The translations under genes were made by a program, and so were the position numbers. A stretch of DNA of 64,000 bases from contig JAFTUI010000024.1 of assembly GCA_017466345.1 (NCBI GenBank), positions 93,410 to 157,409 of the forward strand, given 5' to 3'. The notes below the pieces were generated by a model, which worked only from the letters and a program-made list of their open reading frames with translations, made no database searches and was not told the origin of the DNA. This DNA is from Tidjanibacter sp. Its GTDB lineage: Bacteria > Bacteroidota > Bacteroidia > Bacteroidales > Rikenellaceae. This document shows positions 9,523-17,778 of the stretch, piece after piece. The number at the start of each line of letters is the position of its first letter. The stretch's first letter is position 1.

Positions 9523-9530
9523 CAAAATTA
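9523..9530 (-). promoter_or_regulatory. Candidate -7 box for the NamZ-like/GH20 unit
   Basis: On the minus strand the octamer TAATTTTG matches the Bacteroidetes TAnnTTTG -7 element, 29 bases before the start codon. No convincing -33 TTTG lies at the usual spacing, so this is tentative. Confidence 0.4.
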
Positions 9531-9552
9531 AACAAATTTTTGGCGAAAAGAG

Positions 9553-9560
9553 TATCTTTG
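9553..9560 (+). promoter_or_regulatory. Candidate -7 box for mazG
   Basis: TATCTTTG matches TAnnTTTG on the plus strand, 36 bases before the mazG start. It lies 22 bases from the opposing minus-strand box, forming a divergent promoter region. The -33 element is not clear. Confidence 0.45.
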
Positions 9561-9595
9561 TCTTGTTAAACCGAAACTTTAAGTAAGAAAACGAT

Positions 9596-10384
9596 ATGTA
9601 CGAAAAGAAACTCGAAGCCGCAGCGCGACTGTTGGAGGTTATGGACACACTGAGGGAAAAATGCCCCTGGGATAGAGAGCAGACCTTCGACAGCCTCAGG
9701 AGCAACACCATCGAGGAGTGTTTTGAGCTCACAGACGCCATTGCGGATCACAATATGGAGGGCATACGCGAAGAGTTGGGCGATGTGCTGTTGCACATTG
9801 TCTTCTACTCCAAGATGGGCGAAGAGATGGGCGCATTCGACTTTGCGGACGTATGCAACTATCTCTGCGATAAGCTTATCTATCGCCACCCCCACGTCTA
9901 TGGCGATGTTCACGCCGACAACCCCGAAGAGGTTATCCACAATTGGGAAATGCTCAAACTGCGCGAAAAAGCCAAGAAAGAGCGCAAAGCAGCAGGTGGC
10001 GTGCTCTCTGGCGTACCTCGCTCGTTGCCCGCAATGGTCAAGGGCTATCGTATAGGCCAAAAAGCAGCCTCGGCAGGCTTCGATTGGGAGCAGAAAGAGG
10101 ATGTATGGGCTAAGGTCAAGGAGGAGATTGAGGAGGTAGAAACCGAAATTAGGAACGGTAATAAGGAGGGTATTGAGGAGGAGATTGGCGACCTCTTCTT
10201 CTCGCTCATCAATGCTTCGAGGCTCTATGGTGTAGATCCCGAAACCGCATTAGAGCGCACCAACAAGAAGTTTATGGCGCGTTTTTCGCATATCGAGCAG
10301 GGCGCAGCAAAGATGGGCAAAACCGTTGGCGAGATGACCCTCAATGAGATGGAAGCCCTCTGGCAAGAGGCAAAGAAAAATTGA
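9596..10384 (+). CDS. mazG: Nucleoside triphosphate pyrophosphohydrolase MazG
   Basis: A 262-residue all-alpha NTP pyrophosphohydrolase that hydrolyses (d)NTPs to NMP and pyrophosphate, acting as a housecleaning enzyme. The tandem MazG layout is visible. The N-terminal repeat has CPWDREQTFDSLRSN, the metal-binding EExxE-type EECFELTDAI and EELGDVLLHIVFYS. The C-terminal repeat has KVKEEIEEVETEI and EEEIGDLFFSLINASR. The stop codon falls inside a TGAAAATTGAAAATT repeat. A gamma-carbonic anhydrase gene follows 20 bases later. Confidence 0.95.
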   Translation: MYEKKLEAAARLLEVMDTLREKCPWDREQTFDSLRSNTIEECFELTDAIADHNMEGIREELGDVLLHIVFYSKMGEEMGAFDFADVCNYLCDKLIYRHPHVYGDVHADNPEEVIHNWEMLKLREKAKKERKAAGGVLSGVPRSLPAMVKGYRIGQKAASAGFDWEQKEDVWAKVKEEIEEVETEIRNGNKEGIEEEIGDLFFSLINASRLYGVDPETALERTNKKFMARFSHIEQGAAKMGKTVGEMTLNEMEALWQEAKKN

Positions 10385-10396
10385 AAATTGAAAATT
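10382..10396 (+). repeat. TGAAAAT heptamer repeat at the mazG stop
   Basis: Two tandem copies of a TGAAAAT unit, with the first TGA serving as the mazG stop codon. The same arrangement appears at the aroC stop (63980-64000). Confidence 0.6.
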
Positions 10397-10403
10397 AGAA
10401 TAT

Positions 10404-10952
10404 ATGGCTGTAATTAAGAGTGTTAGGGGTTTTACCCCAAAGATTGGTAAGGGCACGATGGTGGCTGAGAATGCTACGATTGTGGGCAATGTAGAGATTG
10501 GCGAGGATAGCAGCGTATGGTTTGGTGCTGTTATTCGTGGCGATGTGAACGCTATTCGCATCGGTAAGAGGTGCAACATTCAAGATGGAGCGTGTCTGCA
10601 CGCCACCTACGACCTCTCGCCCCACCCTTCGGTAACTATTCTGGGCGACAATGTGAGCGTAGGTCACAACGCCATCATTCACGGTGCGCAGATAGGCGAT
10701 GGTTGCCTTATTGGTATGGGTGCAACCGTACTCGACAATGCTAAGGTTGGCGAGGGTTGCATCATCGCTGCCAACGCTTTGGTGCTTTCGGGTGCAGTAT
10801 TGGAGCCCAACGGACTCTATGCAGGTGTGCCCGCCAAGAGGCTCAAAGAGGTAACACCCGAACAGAGGGTAAATACCTTGGAGCGTACCACACGCGACTA
10901 TATGCACTACGCATCGTGGTTCCCCGAATACAACATCGACAATAAGCAGTAG
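10404..10952 (+). CDS. Gamma-class carbonic anhydrase family protein
   Basis: A 182-residue left-handed beta-helix protein of the gamma-carbonic anhydrase/YrdA family. Hexapeptide repeats run from about residue 12 to 140. The signatures VWFGAVIRGDVNAIRIG, CNIQDGACLHA and GDNVSVGHNAIIHGAQIG carry His residues in the positions used for metal binding in Cam-like trimers. Many homologues have no proven carbonic anhydrase activity, so the specific reaction is uncertain. It probably shares a transcript with mazG. Confidence 0.9.
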   Translation: MAVIKSVRGFTPKIGKGTMVAENATIVGNVEIGEDSSVWFGAVIRGDVNAIRIGKRCNIQDGACLHATYDLSPHPSVTILGDNVSVGHNAIIHGAQIGDGCLIGMGATVLDNAKVGEGCIIAANALVLSGAVLEPNGLYAGVPAKRLKEVTPEQRVNTLERTTRDYMHYASWFPEYNIDNKQ

Positions 10953-11012
10953 CGCACCACCCCGCAACCCAACATCACAAACCCCAAAACAAGGAGTAAT
11001 AAAGACCTCTAT

Positions 11013-12221
11013 ATGACACATCCCAGACAATATCGCAAAGTGGCTATAAACTGCCTTATTGCCATAACCATATCTTTGGTGATGAACTTCTCCTATTTGG
11101 TGTTTGTGATGATCGGCGAGGACCGCGAGCCCGCGCCTAAGCACCCCATAAAGCCCAAGACCGAGCAGATTGTGAAGGACAAGTATAGTGGCGAAGAGGC
11201 GCAACTATCGCAAGAGGAGAGCGACACTCAAAAGGCTGAGGTTATTATTCGCGAAGAGAGCATATTGCGCCAAAGTCGTCAGCGCAACGACACACATCCG
11301 ATGGCGACATCGCGTGGCAATCTCTTTATGGGAATAGACATACTCTTTTATATAATTGTGGCGATGCTCTTCCTGAGCATTATGACCAACACAAGGCGAC
11401 ATCAACAAAATCGTTGGGTGCGCAGACTCTTGATGTGTGCTGTTGTGGCGGTGTTTGCTTATTTTCTATCTCCGCAGATGACTTGGAGGGGCGAGATTAT
11501 ATTGAACGCCTATGCCCGCCACCTATTCAACCCTATGACGATGCTCAAACTATCTACCACACTGATAGTCTGCGCACTCTATGGTAAAATCTACGAGCTT
11601 CTCTATGCCAAGCAAGAGGTTGAGATGGAGAATGAGAGGCTCAAAAACGAAAATCTCACTTGGCAGTATAACACACTCGTAAATCAGGTTAATCCCCACT
11701 TCCTCTTCAACTCGCTCAACTCACTCTCTATGCTCGTAAGGGAGCACAAAACCGATGATGCAGTAACCTACATCGGGCAGATGAGCGACACATACCGCTA
11801 TATTCTAGAGGAGGGACAGGTAGAAAAGACCACCGTAGGCGAGGAGTTGCGCTTTGTGGAGGCTTACGGTTACCTCTTGGAGATACGCTACGCAGGCAAA
11901 CTGCGCATCGTAACAAATGTCAGTGAGGAGTATCTTTCGTGGCAGATGCCCCCACTCTCCATTCAGCCACTCATTGAGAATGCTGTAAAACACAACACCA
12001 TAACCACCTCGTTGCCTATGGACATTGAGATTTCCGCCGAGGAGGGCTATATTGTTGTACGCAACCCCATACATCCAAAACTCCAAGCCGAGGAGAGTAC
12101 GGGTATTGGTCTGAGGAACCTTTCGAGCCGCTACGAGCTCATCGTGGGACGCAACATAGAGGTAGAGGCGAACGACAACCTCTTTGTGGTCAAACTACCA
12201 TTAATAGCACCGCAGAAATGA
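11013..12221 (+). CDS. LytS/YehU-type sensor histidine kinase
   Basis: A 402-residue membrane histidine kinase. Four hydrophobic segments span roughly residues 10-35, 108-130, 140-160 and 178-200, followed by a short coiled coil (EVEMENERLKNENL). The His_kinase domain has the phospho-acceptor motif QVNPHFLFNSLNSL near residue 230. The HATPase part contains QPLIENAVKHNT and GIGLRNLSSR. It lacks a large extracellular sensor domain, so it may sense through the membrane region or a partner. Its stop overlaps the response regulator start by 4 bases, so the two are translationally coupled. Confidence 0.94.
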   Translation: MTHPRQYRKVAINCLIAITISLVMNFSYLVFVMIGEDREPAPKHPIKPKTEQIVKDKYSGEEAQLSQEESDTQKAEVIIREESILRQSRQRNDTHPMATSRGNLFMGIDILFYIIVAMLFLSIMTNTRRHQQNRWVRRLLMCAVVAVFAYFLSPQMTWRGEIILNAYARHLFNPMTMLKLSTTLIVCALYGKIYELLYAKQEVEMENERLKNENLTWQYNTLVNQVNPHFLFNSLNSLSMLVREHKTDDAVTYIGQMSDTYRYILEEGQVEKTTVGEELRFVEAYGYLLEIRYAGKLRIVTNVSEEYLSWQMPPLSIQPLIENAVKHNTITTSLPMDIEISAEEGYIVVRNPIHPKLQAEESTGIGLRNLSSRYELIVGRNIEVEANDNLFVVKLPLIAPQK

Positions 12222-12961
12222 AAGCCATAATCATAGAAGACGAAACCGCTGCAAGTCGCAACCTGAAAGTGTTGCTTGCCTCCACACACCCAGAGATTGA
12301 CGTCATTGCCACCTTGGAGAGTGTGTCCGAGAGCGTGGAGTGGTTTGAACACAACGAGGCTCCCGACCTTGTTTTTATGGATATTCATTTGGCTGACGGA
12401 AACGCCTTTCGCATCTTCGACAAAGTAACCATCTCGGCACCTATAATCTTCACAACCGCCTACGATCAATACGCTTTGGAGGCTTTCAAGGTAAATAGCA
12501 TAGACTACATCCTCAAACCAATCAAACAAGAGGATTTGGAGAGGGCTGTGGCTAAATTCTCCTCACTCACACATATAGCCCAAGCCGACTACTCGCGCCG
12601 CGTGAGTCAGATGGTTGAGCAGTCGCGTGCCAAGAGGGTATTGGTACATATTAAGGACAAGATTTTGCCGATTGGCGAGGAGGATATAGCCTTCTTCTAC
12701 ACCTCCAACGAGCAGGTAACACTCTCCACGCTCGATGGCAAACTCTACCCCACCAACGGTACCCTCGAAGGACTCTATGGGGAGTTTGCAGGCGAGCATT
12801 TTTTCAGAGCAAACCGCCAATTCATCATCGCCCGTAAGGCCATACGGGATATTTCGGTGTGGTTTGGTGGCAGGCTTGCTGTGAACCTCTCGGTAGCAAC
12901 CCCAGAGCGAATTATCGTTAGCAAAGCCCGCGCCTCGGAATTTAAGGCGTGGTTGAAGTAG
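12218..12961 (+). CDS. LytTR-family response regulator
   Basis: A 247-residue response regulator. The receiver domain shows the acidic pocket IIIEDET and the phospho-acceptor Asp55 in VFMDIHLADG, with FTTAYDQYALEAF and the conserved Lys in DYILKPIK. The C-terminal LytTR DNA-binding domain covers about residues 140-247 (RVLVHIKDKI, FFRANRQFIIARKAI). It is the cognate partner of the overlapping histidine kinase. The genes immediately downstream, for a Cys-rich repeat protein and an outer-membrane receptor, are candidate targets. That is inferred from position only. Confidence 0.94.
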   Translation: MKAIIIEDETAASRNLKVLLASTHPEIDVIATLESVSESVEWFEHNEAPDLVFMDIHLADGNAFRIFDKVTISAPIIFTTAYDQYALEAFKVNSIDYILKPIKQEDLERAVAKFSSLTHIAQADYSRRVSQMVEQSRAKRVLVHIKDKILPIGEEDIAFFYTSNEQVTLSTLDGKLYPTNGTLEGLYGEFAGEHFFRANRQFIIARKAIRDISVWFGGRLAVNLSVATPERIIVSKARASEFKAWLK

Positions 12962-13049
12962 CATCATTCCGCCCTCTCGAAGAGGTCATTTCACCCCCAA
13001 ATTTGGGCGTTTCACCCCTATGGCGAACTCTTTTACGAGTTCGCTGTAC

Positions 13050-13057
13050 TATTTTTG
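13050..13057 (+). promoter_or_regulatory. Candidate -7 box for the Cys-rich protein gene
   Basis: TATTTTTG matches TAnnTTTG, 48 bases before the chosen start at 13105. A T-rich segment lies upstream at 13031-13035, but its spacing is shorter than consensus. The box suggests the gene has its own promoter separate from the two-component genes. Confidence 0.45.
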
Positions 13058-13104
13058 TACCGCAGACAAGAAAAATGTTAGCCAATCATAAAAAACGAAG
13101 CATT

Positions 13105-13851
13105 ATGAAAACTATCCAGAAACTCACGATTGCAGCTGTGGCTATCGTATCGATGAACTCGTGCTGCGCACAGAACGACAAACCTAAGTTCGATGCCAAG
13201 GAGTACGCCAAACACAAAACCGAGCGTATCGACAACATTGTTGAACTCTCGGACGCTCAGGAGAAAGAGGTGTATGCTCTCTATCTTGCACAGGGCAAAG
13301 AGATAAAGAAGAATATCAAAGCAGCCAAGAAAGAGTGTGGCGAAATGAAACGCCCCGACTGCAAAAAAGCAGAGGGTTGCGACAAGGCAAAGTGCGATAA
13401 GCCCTGCCCAAAGAAAGCAGAGGGTTGCGACAAAGCAAAATGCGACAAGCCCTGCCCCAAGAAAGCAGAGGGTTGCGACAAAGCAAAGTGCGACAAGCCC
13501 TGCCCCAAGAAGGCAGAGTGCTGTGACAAAGCAAAATGCGACAAGCCCTGCCCCAAGAAAGCAGAGTGCTGCGACAAAGCAAAGTGCGATCAGCCCTGCC
13601 CCAAGAAGGCAGAGTGCTGTGACAAAGCAAAGTGTGACAAGCCCTGCCCCAAGAAAGGCGAGTGCGCTAAGCCTCATAAGCCTATGCGCCGCCACCACTT
13701 CGTGTCGCCCGAATCGAAAAAAGCAACCTTCGAGAAGCTGAACACTATCCTCACTCCTGAGCAGAGTGCGAAACTTAAAGAGCTTCACACCAAACGTCAC
13801 TCTCATTGCTCCGGGGGCAAAGAGTGCATCCCTACCCCCGCAGAGAAATAA
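13105..13851 (+). CDS. Exported Cys-rich repeat protein, Spy/CpxP-like ends
   Basis: A 248-residue product starting at the ATG at 13105, which opens a signal sequence ending near NSCCAQ. An in-frame start at 12949 would lie inside the previous gene and is rejected. The N-terminal part (IDNIVELSDAQEKEVYALY) and C-terminal part (FEKLNTILTPEQSAKLKELH) resemble the helical segments of Spy/CpxP-like periplasmic proteins. Between them, residues 88-183 are six tandem 16-residue units of the form KAExCDKAKCDKPCPK. Each has three or four Cys residues plus many Lys residues. Metal or thiol chemistry is a reasonable inference, but no function is known. Confidence 0.85.
   Translation: MKTIQKLTIAAVAIVSMNSCCAQNDKPKFDAKEYAKHKTERIDNIVELSDAQEKEVYALYLAQGKEIKKNIKAAKKECGEMKRPDCKKAEGCDKAKCDKPCPKKAEGCDKAKCDKPCPKKAEGCDKAKCDKPCPKKAECCDKAKCDKPCPKKAECCDKAKCDQPCPKKAECCDKAKCDKPCPKKGECAKPHKPMRRHHFVSPESKKATFEKLNTILTPEQSAKLKELHTKRHSHCSGGKECIPTPAEK
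13366..13653 (+). repeat. Six tandem 48-bp in-frame repeats
   Basis: Six consecutive 48-bp units with no spacers encode 16-residue Cys-rich repeats. The first three read KAEGC and the last three KAECC at the start, and unit five has Gln in place of a Lys. The near-identity suggests recent expansion by slippage or unequal crossing over. Confidence 0.95.
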
Positions 13852-13902
13852 ATTTTCAAACACCCCCCCACTCAATTTATATAGTAGTTAGTCAGGAACG
13901 AG

Positions 13903-16791
13903 ATGAAGAGAATAATCTTGTTTATAGGATGTGTTATTTTGGGCATTGGTTTCGCCTTTGCCCAAAATAGCGGCATTCTCAAAGCGACACTCAAAGATAG
14001 CAAGAGTGGCGAGGGTATCAATGGCGCTGTCATCGAACTTACCTCTTCTGCCAATGGCAAGTCACAGTACTACACGAGTGGCTATCAAGGTAAAGTCGAG
14101 ATCAAAAACCTTACCCCCACCACATACAATATGACCATTACCTTCTTGGGCTACAAGGAGTACACCAAGAGGGTAAAAATCGGTGCAGGCGTAAACAACC
14201 TCGGTGCGATAAAATTAGAGGAAGACGCCACCATCATTGAGCAGGTAGAGATTAATGGCTTTTTGGGCACTTCGACCAAAGGCGACACCGTAAGCTACAA
14301 CGCTGCGGCATTCAAGACCGTACGCGATGCGAGCGTAGAGGGTTTGCTATCCAAGATGCCAGGCATTACCGTAGGTGGCGATGGATCGGTAACAGCTCAG
14401 GGCGAGAGTGTCGAGAAGGTATTTGTGGATGGCAAAGAGTTCTTTGGCGAGGACGTATCAACAACCATCAAAACCATCCCTGCCGAGATGGTATCTAAGG
14501 TGGAGGTCTATGATAAACTCTCCGACAAGGCAGAGTTTACGGGTTTGGACGATGGCGAGGGCTATAAGGCTATCAACATCGTAACCTCACTCGGCAAGCG
14601 CCGAGGTGTCTTTGGCAAGGTCTATGGCTCATACGGTTACCCCGACAAATATAGCGTGGGTGGCAACGCCAACCTCTTCAATGGCGATGAGAAGATTTCG
14701 ATTATCGCTATGGCTAACAACATCAACCAACTCAACTTCTCGTTTGAGGATATTGTTGGAGCCACCTCATCTGCAAACGTAGCCTCTTCGGGAGGTGGCG
14801 GTGGAGGTATGCACGGAGGAGGCGGTATGCGTCAGGCCCGCAACTTTATGGTGCGTCCTATGTCGGGCATTTCCACTGTGCAGTCTGTTGGTGTGAACTA
14901 CGCCAACCAATGGGATAAGTTGGAGGTGCAGAGCAGCTATTTCTTCAACCACTCCACAACCATCAACGAGAATACCACAGACAAGACCATCCTTAGTAGC
15001 GACTCCTACAAGGAGCACTCGCTGAGCGAGAGTAGTTCCGATGGCGAGAACTGGAACCACCGTCTGAATTTGCGTCTGGACTATAAGTTCAGCAAGAGCA
15101 GCTCGCTGATGGTGCGTGCCAACGCCAGCTTGCAACAATACGAGAACACCATAATAGGGTCGGAAAATATCAGCAACGCCGCAACGGGCGAGGCTCTAAA
15201 AAGTATGACCTCCGAGAACAACGATGAACGCATCGGTACATACGGTAACATCTTCGCTCTCTACCGCACACGCTTGGGCAAACCAGGTAGGACCATTACG
15301 GTAAATTCGAGGGTTAATTGGAACTCCAACGAGAGTCACAACATTCCCCTTTACAGTTTTACCATTCCTACCGACTCGCTCTATCAGAACATAATAGACA
15401 ACCTCAGTGGTAGCAACTCTTTCCGTGCCGAGGCGACCTATACCGAGCCCCTCAGCAAGCAGGTACAGATGGACTTTGAGTATGAATTCCGCCACAATAT
15501 GGACAACCAGAACAAGGTGGCTCAGGTGTGTATCAACAATGTGGAGGACAAGACGCTCAGCACCCTACTCTCCAACATCTCCGAGAGTGGCTATACCATC
15601 CACCGAGTAGGTCCCGGCATTAACCTCTCGACCGACAAGGTTAAGTTCAACGCACAGGTGAGGTATCAGTACTCTTCGTTGGATAACTCTCAGACACTGC
15701 CCAAAGAGTTGTCGCAGTCCTACAATTTCAATGATGTAACCTATCGTGGCAACCTGACGGTCAACTTCAACCAGACTAACTCGCTGAGAATGAGGCTACA
15801 CTCACGCACGCAAAATCCCTCTATCGGTCAGTTGCAAGATGCTACGGACGTCAATGGTACGAGTTTTACAGCGGGTAATCCCGACCTCAAACCGAGCTAC
15901 ACTCACAGCCTTATGACGTTCTACACCAATACGAACATCGAGAAGGGACAAACCTTTATGTTGCACGGTGGTATGTGGCTTACGACAAGGTCTATTGCCT
16001 CGTCTATTCAGATAAACAACCCCGCATTTACCAATCCCGTGACGGGTATGCCTTTGGGGGCGGGCGAGACATATAGTCGCTACGAGAATATCTCAGGTTG
16101 GAACAACTGGAACATCTTTACGGGTGTGAGCTATGGCTTCCCACTGACTGCTCTCAAAAGCAACATTACGCTGTCACTCAACGCCAACTTCAACAACACT
16201 CCGAGCAAGATCAACGACTACCTGAACATTATGAAGGGTCAGTACTACACATCGGGTGTGCAGATTGGTAGCAATGTGAGCGAGAATTTGGACTTTACGC
16301 TGGCTTACAATTTCAGCTACTCCATCAACGACAACTCTTCGGCTATCTACTCGCAGCTCAATAGGTACCTGAGCCACAATGCAAGGGCGAACTTCAAATG
16401 GGTGGCTTGGAAGGGCTTTACGCTGACAGCAAATGCCACCTATAACCAATACAAAGGCATTACCGACAGCTACAACGAGGAGATATTGCTCTGCAACGCC
16501 TATATAGGCAAAAAACTCTTCAAGGACGAGCGTGGCGAGCTGAGCATTGGCGTGAACGACATTTTCAACCAGAACCGCGATTTCCGCCGCTCGGTAGGTG
16601 CGAACTACATCCAGAACACCACCAACCTCGCCATTGGCAGATATGTTGCAGTGCAGTTTGTCTACAACATTCGCGCATTTGGCAACGGGTCTTCGGCAAA
16701 GGATTTCGATAATATAGGTATGGGGGGTGCTTCACGCGGAGGCTTTCCTGGTGGTGGTCGCCCAATGGGTCCCCCACCCCATATGAGATAG
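13903..16791 (+). CDS. TonB-dependent receptor-like outer membrane beta-barrel protein
   Basis: A 962-residue outer-membrane protein with a signal peptide ending near FAFAQ. A CarboxypepD-regulatory-like domain (about 22-110) is followed by a plug-like region (TVSYNAAAFKTVRDASVEGLLSKMPG and KVFVDGKEFFGEDV, given as positions near 128-185). A long beta-barrel of the OMP_b-brl_3 type completes the protein. Unusual Gly/Met/His-rich insertions lie around residues 295-310 (GGGGGGMHGGGGMRQ), and a Gly/Pro-rich tail ends in PPPHMR. The cargo is unknown. It lies 51 bases after the Cys-rich protein gene and ends at a strong terminator. Confidence 0.88.
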   Translation: MKRIILFIGCVILGIGFAFAQNSGILKATLKDSKSGEGINGAVIELTSSANGKSQYYTSGYQGKVEIKNLTPTTYNMTITFLGYKEYTKRVKIGAGVNNLGAIKLEEDATIIEQVEINGFLGTSTKGDTVSYNAAAFKTVRDASVEGLLSKMPGITVGGDGSVTAQGESVEKVFVDGKEFFGEDVSTTIKTIPAEMVSKVEVYDKLSDKAEFTGLDDGEGYKAINIVTSLGKRRGVFGKVYGSYGYPDKYSVGGNANLFNGDEKISIIAMANNINQLNFSFEDIVGATSSANVASSGGGGGGMHGGGGMRQARNFMVRPMSGISTVQSVGVNYANQWDKLEVQSSYFFNHSTTINENTTDKTILSSDSYKEHSLSESSSDGENWNHRLNLRLDYKFSKSSSLMVRANASLQQYENTIIGSENISNAATGEALKSMTSENNDERIGTYGNIFALYRTRLGKPGRTITVNSRVNWNSNESHNIPLYSFTIPTDSLYQNIIDNLSGSNSFRAEATYTEPLSKQVQMDFEYEFRHNMDNQNKVAQVCINNVEDKTLSTLLSNISESGYTIHRVGPGINLSTDKVKFNAQVRYQYSSLDNSQTLPKELSQSYNFNDVTYRGNLTVNFNQTNSLRMRLHSRTQNPSIGQLQDATDVNGTSFTAGNPDLKPSYTHSLMTFYTNTNIEKGQTFMLHGGMWLTTRSIASSIQINNPAFTNPVTGMPLGAGETYSRYENISGWNNWNIFTGVSYGFPLTALKSNITLSLNANFNNTPSKINDYLNIMKGQYYTSGVQIGSNVSENLDFTLAYNFSYSINDNSSAIYSQLNRYLSHNARANFKWVAWKGFTLTANATYNQYKGITDSYNEEILLCNAYIGKKLFKDERGELSIGVNDIFNQNRDFRRSVGANYIQNTTNLAIGRYVAVQFVYNIRAFGNGSSAKDFDNIGMGGASRGGFPGGGRPMGPPPHMR

Positions 16792-16862
16792 ACAAATGTT
16801 TGTAATATAGTAATGGTTATTTAGGTTAAACACCATTCGCAGACGAGAGAAAGCGAATGGTT

Positions 16863-16904
16863 GGGCGGAGGGATTTTTGTGGTTGCCCTCCGCCCGTTTT
16901 TTTT
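16863..16904 (+). terminator. Rho-independent terminator after the receptor gene
   Basis: Arms GGGCGGAGGG and CCCTCCGCCC enclose a loop and are followed by an eight-to-nine T run. Confidence 0.85.
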
Positions 16905-16999
16905 GCCACTTGTAACCACCGACCTGCGTAAAGAAGTGGGGCTGAAAAAAATCGGGTAGCGAAAACGCCACCCGATAATAATGGATTATAGTTAGTATA

Positions 17000-17497
17000 T
17001 TACTGCACCTTCGTATATGCTCCCGACAAGCTCAGATCAATATCTTCTACTGTACAATAGCTAACATGCAATACATATTCATTATTATGAGAAACAATGA
17101 ATACAGAACAATCAAATGAAATCATCGCCTCATCAGAGAAGTTCATATTTTTGATTTTAAGAAGACCTAATTCCAATCTGTACTCATAGGTAAAAGGTCG
17201 CAAATATGTTCGGTACACAAGATTATCATTTTCATCCCAAGTAGGTCGATATAGGGAATATACACCTGTACCATCTTGGTTGAAAGTAAACGTAGTTTTG
17301 TATGTATAGCCATTACCAAGCATTGTTCGCTGCCAGCTACCCACAATGCTAACCTTCTCTTTGTCGGTGTTGTAGTCGTTGTCGCCATTGTCGGTGCTTG
17401 GTTTGTCAATAGTTGGATTGTACTCTTCGGGCTCCGAGCAAGCCACACCCAAAACCAACATTGAAAGCAAAAGTGCCACTTTCGTAAATTTCATCAT
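17000..17497 (-). CDS. Small lipoprotein of unknown function
   Basis: A 165-residue protein with a typical lipoprotein signal (LLLSMLVLGVAC, lipobox Cys at residue 20) and a Pro/Asp/Asn-rich linker after it. The rest is predicted beta-rich, with alternating Tyr/Thr strands such as SIVGSWQRTMLGNGYTYKTT, which resembles lipocalin-like domains of Bacteroidales lipoproteins. That similarity is only by appearance. It is probably monocistronic. No function is proposed. Confidence 0.8.
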   Translation of the reverse strand: MMKFTKVALLLSMLVLGVACSEPEEYNPTIDKPSTDNGDNDYNTDKEKVSIVGSWQRTMLGNGYTYKTTFTFNQDGTGVYSLYRPTWDENDNLVYRTYLRPFTYEYRLELGLLKIKNMNFSDEAMISFDCSVFIVSHNNEYVLHVSYCTVEDIDLSLSGAYTKVQ

Positions 17498-17778
17498 AAT
17501 TTGTTCGGTGTTAAATATCTACCCCAGCACCAAAGGGTAATCTATAAACAAAAAGAAAGCGTGGCGCTACAAGATTTATTTTACTTGGTTCAGTAGGTTG
17601 TCTGTTGAAGTTCCTACGTTCACACAGTGAAAATAAACTTACACTTTCCGCATAACATCAATACACTACTACAAAAATAGTAAACTTTTCCGCAGGGTGC
17701 ACAGAATAGTGGATATTTTTTTTGGGGGGGGTATTCATAAAAAGAGCTACATACGAGGTATGTAGCCCTTTGGGGTGT
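17498..17778. other. Intergenic region with homopolymer tract
   Basis: About 280 bases without a gene. It holds the upstream region of the lipoprotein gene, a T8G8 tract at 17716-17731, and at its right end the terminator of the next minus-strand gene. I see no RNA gene in it. Confidence 0.6.
17739..17768 (-). terminator. Terminator after the unknown membrane protein gene
   Basis: On the minus strand the arms GGGCTACATAC and GTATGTAGCTC are followed by a T run, 11 bases after the stop codon of the gene ending at 17779. Confidence 0.8.

Noticed and set aside
12949-13104. Longer N-terminus for the Cys-rich protein
   Set aside because: It would overlap the response regulator end and hide the signal peptide that starts at 13105.
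13366-13653. CRISPR-like array
   Set aside because: The 48-bp units are contiguous, have no unique spacers and read in frame as a protein repeat.
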